NCBI GenBank assembly: GCA_020851855.1
Contig: JADZBY010000538.1
Coordinates: 1-10,961 of the forward strand
DNA length: 10,961 nt
Direction of reading: 5' to 3'
Origin: Anaerolineae bacterium
Lineage (GTDB): Bacteria; Chloroflexota; Anaerolineae; Aggregatilineales; UBA2796
Shown here: positions 6,379-10,961 of the stretch, piece after piece
How the letters are laid out: each line of letters opens with the position of its first letter
Position numbering within the stretch: the stretch's first letter is position 1
Notes under the pieces: generated by a model
Database searches by the model: none
The model's input: the letters and a program-made list of their open reading frames with translations, nothing else
What the model was told of the DNA's origin: nothing
Translations under genes and position numbers: made by a program

Positions 6379-7164
6379 ATGGCACGTCGCCACGATTTTG
6401 GCCTGAGCAAAGAAGAGCGCGAAGAAGCCGCCGCGCTGCACCGGACCGGCGAGAGCGCGCTGAACATTTCGCGCCACCTGGGCGTTTCGGCGGCCAGCGT
6501 GGCGGACTACATCGAATACTATGACCTGCGCCAGTTCAAGAAGGCGGCGGACGGCGTGGCCGGCTTGGTCTTCGTGCTGGGCCTCGTCGCGTTGCTATTC
6601 GCGGGCCTGCCGCTGCCCTTTTGGCCGGGAATCCTCTTCGTGTTCGGCCTGTCTGCGCTGGTCGATGGCTTCGCCCGCCTTCACCGCGCCAGCAATGCGC
6701 AAACCGTCATCTGGACTTTTGGCCTGGGCCTGATGCTCATGCCCGGCGTGAACTTCAGCCTCGGCGGCGTCCTCGTCCTGATCGTGTTCTCGATGATCGC
6801 CGGCGCGCTGTTCCGCAACCGCTTTGATCGCATCGCCGAGGCCGAGGAAAAACACGAGGAAAAGCACGAGGACGAGGACGACGAGCACGAGGACGACGAC
6901 GAGCGTCCCGACTGGCGCAAGATTCGCCGCGAGATAGGCGACGAGATTCGGCGCGAAATCCGGCGCGAGCTGCGCGACGAGGAGCAGGTGACGAAGCGCA
7001 AGAATGAGGACCTGGCGCGCGACGGGGAAAAGCCCAAACGCGGCGCGACGCCGGGCCGCCTGATGCTCTCCGACGACGGCGAATTGATCGAGGCGGTGGA
7101 TGTGGATGTCGATACGGGTGATGAAGACGACGTGCCCATCCGCCGGGCGTCGCGGCGCGGATAA
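6379..7164 (+). CDS. Unrecognised protein: N-terminal helix-turn-helix, four membrane segments, charged tail (261 aa)
   Basis: I do not recognise this as a named family. Residues 9-45 (LSKEEREEAAALHRTG, then ALNISRHLGVSAASVADYI) read like a helix-turn-helix of the resolvase/transposase or sigma region 4 type. Residues 58-146 hold four hydrophobic segments (about 58-76, 80-98, 108-122, 127-145); LPFWPGILFVFGLSALVDG has a distant feel of LiaI/LiaF-type membrane regions, a weak resemblance only. Residues 151-220 are extremely charged: an acidic Glu/Asp/His run (154-176), then a repeating Arg/Glu helix (DWRKIRREIGDEIRREI and on) that could be a coiled coil. The tail ends with an acidic segment and a basic RRASRRG. 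Four segments would put both ends in the cytoplasm, allowing a membrane-tethered DNA-binding role; this is inference. GTGAGG lies 10 bases upstream of ATG 6379. It is a lone gene with a strong hairpin terminator downstream. Confidence 0.85.
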   Translation: MARRHDFGLSKEEREEAAALHRTGESALNISRHLGVSAASVADYIEYYDLRQFKKAADGVAGLVFVLGLVALLFAGLPLPFWPGILFVFGLSALVDGFARLHRASNAQTVIWTFGLGLMLMPGVNFSLGGVLVLIVFSMIAGALFRNRFDRIAEAEEKHEEKHEDEDDEHEDDDERPDWRKIRREIGDEIRREIRRELRDEEQVTKRKNEDLARDGEKPKRGATPGRLMLSDDGELIEAVDVDVDTGDEDDVPIRRASRRG

Positions 7165-7197
7165 TTGGGTGGCCATGCCTGCGGATTGGCCGGGCAA

Positions 7198-7257
7198 CGG
7201 ACGAGGCAGGCCTCGTCCCTACGTGGCTTTCCATAGGGACAACGCCTGCCTCGTCCG
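7198..7257. repeat. Long inverted repeat (24-base arms) between convergent genes
   Basis: Arms 7198-7221 and 7234-7257 pair over 14 bases (CGGACGAGGCAGGC with GCCTGCCTCGTCCG), skip 3, then pair over 7 (GTCCCTA with TAGGGAC), with a 12-base loop. The left arm itself contains a near palindrome (ACGAGGCAGGCCTCGT). No T run follows. Sequences of this GGACGAGGC...GTCCCTAC kind are, from memory, dispersed palindromic repeats in Chloroflexota; a mobile or REP-like repeat is as likely as a terminator. Confidence 0.75.
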
Positions 7258-7282
7258 CGAATCACCCAACGCGATGCTCTGA

Positions 7283-7334
7283 CCATGCCCCTGGCCCCTC
7301 TTCACGATGGAGAGGGGCCAGGGGCATGGCTTTT
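7283..7334 (+). terminator. Strong hairpin terminator, perfect 19-base stem
   Basis: CCATGCCCCTGGCCCCTCT (7283-7301) and its exact reverse complement (7311-7329) flank a 9-base loop, followed by CTTTTC at 7330-7335. This fits a Rho-independent terminator for the plus-strand gene ending at 7164, though it sits 119 bases downstream with another hairpin between. On the minus strand the same stem starts 14 bases after the stop of the TPR gene and could end that transcript too, without a T run. Confidence 0.75.
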
Positions 7335-7343
7335 CTCAGCCGC

Positions 7344-9845
7344 TCAGTCGTCCGCCGAGGTCGGCGTGCGGCTGGGCGTGCGTGTGATGGTCGGCGTGCG
7401 CGTCGGCGTCGACGTCCGGGTGAAGGTCGGCGTGCGCGTCGGTGTGAAGGTGCGCGTTGGGGTCGGCGTCCGGGTGGGCGTGTCGGTGGCCGTCGGCGTG
7501 AAGGTCAGCGTGGGCGTCGGCGTCCGGGTGAAGGTCGGCGTGGGCGTGCGGGTGGGCTGCGCGTCGGCCAACAAGTCAAGCTGGGCCACGGCGTCGCCGG
7601 CGAACGAGAAGCGCTCGACCGGCGCGAAGGACTTCACCCATTCGTAATCGCGCATCGCCTCGGCGTCGCGACCGAGCGCCTGAAGCGTGCGCCCACGGTA
7701 GTAGAAGCCGATGCCGGACGCCCACGTCCCAAGCACGCCGTCGAAGTCGTCCAGCGCCGCCTCGTAGTCTTCCGCCTCGTAACGCAGAATGCCCCGGTAC
7801 AGCCGCGCCGCGGCCTGATCGCCCGCGTCCAGGCCCTCGATGAAGTCTTGAGTCACCGTCTCCGCCTCGGATTCGAACGTCTCCCGGTCGATGGAGCGCT
7901 CTACCCAGGCCCGCGTGAGCAGGTCGAGACGCTGGATGAAGAGCGACGTGTCGTCGGGGAACTCGTCCACGAGCGCCGTTACGTCGTCGAGCGCGGCGTC
8001 GTAGCGTTTGAGCGCCAGCGCGGCGCGCAGGTGCTTTTCACGGCCCTCGCGCGTCTCGCGGATGGCGTTGGCCGTTGTAAAATCGTCCAGTGCGTCGGCA
8101 AAACGGCCCTGCGCCAGGCTCAAATCGCCGCGCGCCAGGTAGATGGGCAGGCTGGCCGGGTCGTCGGGCCGCCCGACGAGCGCCTGGGCATAGGCGTCCA
8201 GCGCGGCGTCGAGATTGCCCTCACCCTGGCGCGCCAGCCCAAGCTGATACCAGCCGACGCGGTCGCCGGGATAATAAAACACAAATTCAAGCGCGCTCAG
8301 CACGGCCTGCCCATAGCCCGCCACGCGCTCATCGCGGTCGGGCCGGGCGGCGGCGCGTGCCAGAAGCGCCTGGTTGCGGGCGACGAACGCATCGTGGTTG
8401 AGCGGATCCACGTACAGGGCCAGCAGCGCATCGTCGAGCGCCGCTTCCGGCTCGCCGCCGGCCAGGCTGATCTGCGAGCGCGCGACGAGAATCTCCGTGT
8501 TCTGCGGCGACTCCTGCAGGGCGCTGCGCAGGATGCTGCGCGCTTCGCCCAGGTTGCCGTTGCGGCCATAAACGCGCGCCGCGATGATCGAGGCGCTGAC
8601 CAGCTTTCGGTCGGCGTTGCGGGCGCGATTCGCTTCGTCCAGCGCGCGGTCATCGTTGCCCAGCGCATAGTACACTTCGGCCAGCGCCGCGCGGTAGGCG
8701 GGGTAAGTCAGGCCCTGGTTCTGCGTATTGTTGAGCAGCCGCAGCGCCTCGTTGGCGTCGCCCCTGGCCAGATAGGCGCGCGCCATGTGGTACAGCACGC
8801 CGGAATAGGCCGGGTTCGTGGTGCGGGTCAGTTCGAGGCCCTGGCGCTCGTTTTCGAGCAGCTCAAGCGCCTCGTCGTACTGGCCGACGCCGATCAGGTT
8901 CAGCGCGTCTTCCATCGGCCCGCTGACGCTGCCCGCCGGGTAGACGGGCGTCGCCTGCCGGGCGAAGATGCTGCCGCGCTCGAAGGGCGGCGTCACCGTG
9001 GCGGTGGGCGGGATGCGCGGCGTCATGGACGGCGTGTTGGTCAGGCCTTGTGTGGCGGTCGGCGTGAGGGTGATGGTGGGCGTCGGCGTGCGCGTGGCCT
9101 GTGCGACGAAGACGTCGCCGCCCTGGAAGACGCGCGACAGGCCGAAGATCGCCGCGCCGCCCAGCACAACCAGCGCCACGGCGGCCAGCGCGCCCAGCCG
9201 CATCCGCAGCGCCCGCTCGGCGGCTTCGCCCGCCCGGCGGCGGGTCTTCTTTTGCCAGACGAAAGGCAGATCGGCGGTTGGTACGGGCTGGTAGCCGCTC
9301 AACACGGCGTCCACCCTGGGCATCAGATCGGCAATCTGGCGCTCGCCGGCCAGCGGCACGGGCGGCGGCGGGGTGGCCATCCGGCCCGACGAGGCGGGCG
9401 GTGTGGCGGCGCCGGTTTCCGCGCCCGCCGGCGGCCCGCCAAGCGGCTTGAGAGGCCGGATTCCCGGCGCAGGCGTACCCGCAGCGGGCGCGCCCGGCGT
9501 GGCCAGCGAGCCGGTCCCTGGCCTGCCGGGCAACCGTTTGATCCCGCCGGGCGGTTGAGATTGCTGCGGCGGCGGCGGCGATTGCTGCGCGGGCGCGCCG
9601 CCGGTCAGTTGTTGCAGCCGGGCGGCGGCGGCTTCGTTGTGCGGGTTGATGTCCAGGATTTTGCGCAGGCAGTACAGGCGCTCGTTCTCATCGCGTGCGA
9701 CCGTGCTCAGCCACATCCACGCGATCTCGCTGGTCGGGTCGCGCCGGATCGCCTCTTGAAGAAACTGGCGGGCCTGGACCGGGTCGCCGGACTTGGCAGC
9801 CGCAATACCCTGTTGCAGAATCTGTCGCGTCTGTTCGTTCGCCAT
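7344..9845 (-). CDS. Single-pass membrane TPR-repeat protein with Thr-Pro tail (833 aa)
   Basis: Residues 1-82 form a TPR-like module (ARQFLQEAIRRDPTSEIAWM, ENERLYCLRKILDINPHNEA) common at the start of Chloroflexota TPR proteins. A Pro/Gly/Ala-rich linker (about 84-165) follows, then basic residues (KKTRRRAGE, 199-207) and one membrane helix (LGALAAVALVVLGGAAIFGL, 217-236). The positive-inside rule puts the N-terminal module in the cytoplasm. Outside comes a short Thr-Pro spacer (250-287), then about 440 residues of degenerate TPR helices (for example YDEALELLENE, ANEALRLLNN, LGEARSILRSALQESP, LDAALDAYAQALVGRPDDP, YEAALDDFDGVLG), which serve protein-protein contacts. Residues 763-829 are a Thr-Pro-Arg tail (TRTPTPTFTRTPTPTLTFTP). 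The partner is unknown. Start: ATG 9845 with GGTGAGG 7 bases upstream. A long open frame on the other strand is a shadow of codon bias. Confidence 0.9.
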   Translation of the reverse strand: MANEQTRQILQQGIAAAKSGDPVQARQFLQEAIRRDPTSEIAWMWLSTVARDENERLYCLRKILDINPHNEAAAARLQQLTGGAPAQQSPPPPQQSQPPGGIKRLPGRPGTGSLATPGAPAAGTPAPGIRPLKPLGGPPAGAETGAATPPASSGRMATPPPPVPLAGERQIADLMPRVDAVLSGYQPVPTADLPFVWQKKTRRRAGEAAERALRMRLGALAAVALVVLGGAAIFGLSRVFQGGDVFVAQATRTPTPTITLTPTATQGLTNTPSMTPRIPPTATVTPPFERGSIFARQATPVYPAGSVSGPMEDALNLIGVGQYDEALELLENERQGLELTRTTNPAYSGVLYHMARAYLARGDANEALRLLNNTQNQGLTYPAYRAALAEVYYALGNDDRALDEANRARNADRKLVSASIIAARVYGRNGNLGEARSILRSALQESPQNTEILVARSQISLAGGEPEAALDDALLALYVDPLNHDAFVARNQALLARAAARPDRDERVAGYGQAVLSALEFVFYYPGDRVGWYQLGLARQGEGNLDAALDAYAQALVGRPDDPASLPIYLARGDLSLAQGRFADALDDFTTANAIRETREGREKHLRAALALKRYDAALDDVTALVDEFPDDTSLFIQRLDLLTRAWVERSIDRETFESEAETVTQDFIEGLDAGDQAAARLYRGILRYEAEDYEAALDDFDGVLGTWASGIGFYYRGRTLQALGRDAEAMRDYEWVKSFAPVERFSFAGDAVAQLDLLADAQPTRTPTPTFTRTPTPTLTFTPTATDTPTRTPTPTRTFTPTRTPTFTRTSTPTRTPTITRTPSRTPTSADD
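7356..7563. repeat. Degenerate minisatellite encoding the Thr-Pro tail of the TPR protein
   Basis: The DNA repeats GGCGTGCGCGTC- and GGCGTC-like units of 6 to 12 bases. A 22-base exact repeat occurs at 7413-7434 and 7521-7542, offset by 108 bases (36 codons). On the minus strand it encodes Arg-Thr-Pro-Thr units. Such DNA is prone to length change by slippage or recombination. Confidence 0.75.
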
Positions 9846-9956
9846 GCGCTAACCTCACCAGGATGCGCCATGCACCGACGCAGAATCAAGGCAAAATGAA
9901 GACGTGTGCGTTATGGCGTCCATTTTAAACCGGATTAGCGGAAAGTACATCCAACC
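9846..9956. promoter_or_regulatory. Divergent promoter region between the TPR and M67 peptidase genes
   Basis: This 111-base gap separates divergent genes and must hold both promoters unless transcription comes from farther away. Its middle (9890-9930) is the most A/T-rich part, with CATTTTAAAC at 9920-9929. I could not place a convincing -35/-10 pair in either direction. GGTGAGG near 9853-9859 (minus strand) is the TPR gene's ribosome binding site. Confidence 0.35.
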
Positions 9957-10379
9957 GTGGAAGTGCATGTACGCGCATCAGACCTGGAACGCATCGTCGC
10001 CCACGCCCGGCGCGCGCTGCCGGACGAGGCGTGCGGCGTTCTGGGCGGCGTTTTCGAGAAAGGCGTGGCCGTCGTGCGCCGTATACTGCCGGTGCGCAAT
10101 ACCGCCGCCAACCCGCGCCAGCGCTTTGACATGGATGCCCTGGAGATGGTGCGGGCCATCTTTCGCCTGCGCCAGACCGGGCTGGAAGTGGTCGGGCTGT
10201 ACCATTCGCACCCCGACGCGAGCGCCGAGCCGTCCGCGACGGACATCGCCCAGGCCACCTGGGACGACGTGGCGCACGTGATCGTCGGCCAGCCCGCCGC
10301 CGCCACACCGGACGTGCGCGCCTGGGCCATCCGCAAGGGACAGGCCCGCCCGGCGCTGCTCATCGTGACGGTGCAGTGA
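9957..10379 (+). CDS. M67-family JAMM metallopeptidase, Mov34/MPN/PAD-1 type (140 aa)
   Basis: This small protein carries the full JAMM zinc site: Glu24 (DEACGVLGG), His83 and His85 with Ser93 and Asp96 in HSHPDASAEPSATD, matching H-x-H-x7-S-x2-D exactly. The NTAANPRQRFDMD segment (48-60) and the 140-residue length fit stand-alone prokaryotic JAB proteins such as Mycobacterium Mec, which cleaves cysteine from the carrier CysO, and desampylase-like enzymes. It should be a cytoplasmic zinc isopeptidase acting on a ubiquitin-like or sulfur-carrier C-terminus. No such carrier, E1-like or cysteine synthase gene lies beside it, so the substrate is unknown. The start is GTG 9957; the next in-frame GTG (9963) is also possible, as the ribosome binding site is weak (CGGAAAG at 9939-9945). 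It ends 21 bases before the convergent solute-binding protein gene. Confidence 0.92.
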   Translation: MEVHVRASDLERIVAHARRALPDEACGVLGGVFEKGVAVVRRILPVRNTAANPRQRFDMDALEMVRAIFRLRQTGLEVVGLYHSHPDASAEPSATDIAQATWDDVAHVIVGQPAAATPDVRAWAIRKGQARPALLIVTVQ

Positions 10380-10400
10380 GGCGCGCCGGACGCGCTCGGT

Positions 10401-10961
10401 TCAGCGCGCGCGGCGCAGCCGGTCCAGGTGTAGCCGGATGTTGGGCGAGATCACGATGCTGTCACGGTCCACACTCGCCGCGACAAGCGCCGTCAGGTCG
10501 GGCGACCAGAGCGGCACGGCGACCACGTCCGCGAGCGCGATTTGCTGCGCTTCGGCGTACAGTGCGCGCGCTGCGTCCGGCTCGGCCAGCGCCGCCTCGG
10601 CCAGCAAACGGTCCACGTCCGGATTGGCATAACCCGCCGCCTGCGCCAGTTCGCCCGTCGAGGCCAGCAGCGGCGTCAGGTAGGCGTCCGGGTGCGGCAC
10701 GGGCGGCGTCCAGCCGACGAACTGGGCAGACGCCGTGCCGCGCGTGATCTGGTCGAAGAACGTCTTCGGCTCCAGGTCAAACCGGGCGATGCGCACCGCC
10801 GGATTGCGGGTCACCGCGCGCGTCAGCGCCTCGACCGCCGCCAGATACTCGTCCCCATACACGGCGCGCGCCGTCTGCCAATCGCCCTCAATGCGCCGAA
10901 AGCGGGAAAAGCCGTTCTCGCGCAGTGCTGCCGCGCCTGCTTCGGCGTCAAAGGCCGGGAA
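10401..10961 (-). CDS. Partial ABC transporter solute-binding protein, family 5 (peptide/nickel type), C-terminal part
   Basis: The frame runs from the window's right edge to a TGA at 10401-10403, giving about 186 residues of the C-terminal lobe. FDAEAGAAALRENGF matches the family's usual FDPEKAKALLAEAGF-type helix at the start of this region. WTPPVPHPDAYLTPLL resembles the conserved W..DYPDP..Y segment, and GYANPDVDRLLAEA plus LYAEAQQIALADVVAVPLW match the GY.NPEVD..L and AQ.I...D.P.IPLW ends typical of DppA/OppA-like proteins. Such proteins capture peptides, metals or other solutes outside the membrane for an ABC importer; the specificity cannot be judged without the N-terminal lobe. The signal peptide and start lie outside. 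The gene is convergent with the M67 peptidase gene, with only 21 bases between, and no clear terminator with a T run was seen. Confidence 0.88.
   Translation of the reverse strand, partial: FPAFDAEAGAAALRENGFSRFRRIEGDWQTARAVYGDEYLAAVEALTRAVTRNPAVRIARFDLEPKTFFDQITRGTASAQFVGWTPPVPHPDAYLTPLLASTGELAQAAGYANPDVDRLLAEAALAEPDAARALYAEAQQIALADVVAVPLWSPDLTALVAASVDRDSIVISPNIRLHLDRLRRAR

Noticed and set aside
3870..6467. 865-residue open frame on the minus strand opposite priA
   Set aside because: It lies antisense to a clear priA, has low-complexity Arg/Ala/His-rich content and no motif. Long antisense frames are expected from the high third-position GC.
7326..9899. 857-residue open frame on the plus strand opposite the TPR gene
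   Set aside because: The minus-strand product has TPR motifs, a membrane helix and a ribosome binding site; the plus-strand product is Arg/Gly/Ala-rich without any domain.
9895..9927. Ten-codon leader peptide (MKTCALWRPF) before the M67 gene
   Set aside because: It is too short to judge, has no attenuator structure after it and no run of one amino acid.
10381..10409. GCGCGC inverted pair in the short gap between the M67 and solute-binding protein genes as a shared terminator
   Set aside because: The arms are simple GC alternation, partly inside a coding region, with no T run; it is expected by chance in this DNA.

Overview
The window looks like a chromosomal segment of a GC-rich Chloroflexota bacterium, probably of the class Anaerolineae. 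This is inferred from three things. Two proteins carry long Thr-Pro runs (TPT spacers). TTG or GTG starts are used. Intergenic spaces hold GC-rich imperfect palindromes of the CCCTCACCCCAACCCCTCTC type. No 16S rRNA or other phylogenetic marker was available to confirm it. No RNA gene, CRISPR array, transposase or phage gene was seen.

Layout, left to right. (1) 1-1374, minus: 5' part of a lipoprotein gene with a Ser/Thr/Pro spacer and a WD40-like propeller; its 3' end is outside the window. (2) 1375-1621: two 84-base direct repeats, the second part of a larger imperfect palindrome; the first abuts the lipoprotein start codon. (3) 1622-2359, minus: HD-domain phosphohydrolase. (4) 2360-2486: divergent promoter region. 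(5) 2487-3587, plus: RodA-type SEDS peptidoglycan polymerase. (6) 3753-6239, plus: PriA, the primosomal replication-restart helicase. (7) 6379-7164, plus: an unrecognised protein with an N-terminal helix-turn-helix, four membrane segments and a highly charged tail. (8) 7165-7343: two strong hairpins between convergent genes. (9) 7344-9845, minus: an 833-residue single-pass TPR protein with a Thr-Pro tail. (10) 9957-10379, plus: an M67/JAMM metallopeptidase. (11) 10401-10961, minus: C-terminal part of a family 5 (peptide/nickel type) ABC solute-binding protein, running off the right end.

The genes do not form one pathway. rodA (cell-wall elongation) and priA (replication restart) are housekeeping genes on the same strand, but a 165-base gap with its own candidate promoter separates them. 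The lipoprotein, TPR protein and solute-binding protein all point to the cell surface. Most genes appear to be single transcription units, with hairpin-rich gaps at the ends of several.

No clear new multi-gene system is visible. The most interesting items are the HTH-membrane-charged-tail protein, the TPR protein with tetratricopeptide-like helices apparently on both sides of the membrane, the repeat that seems to supply a ribosome binding site, and a dyad over the rodA promoter.
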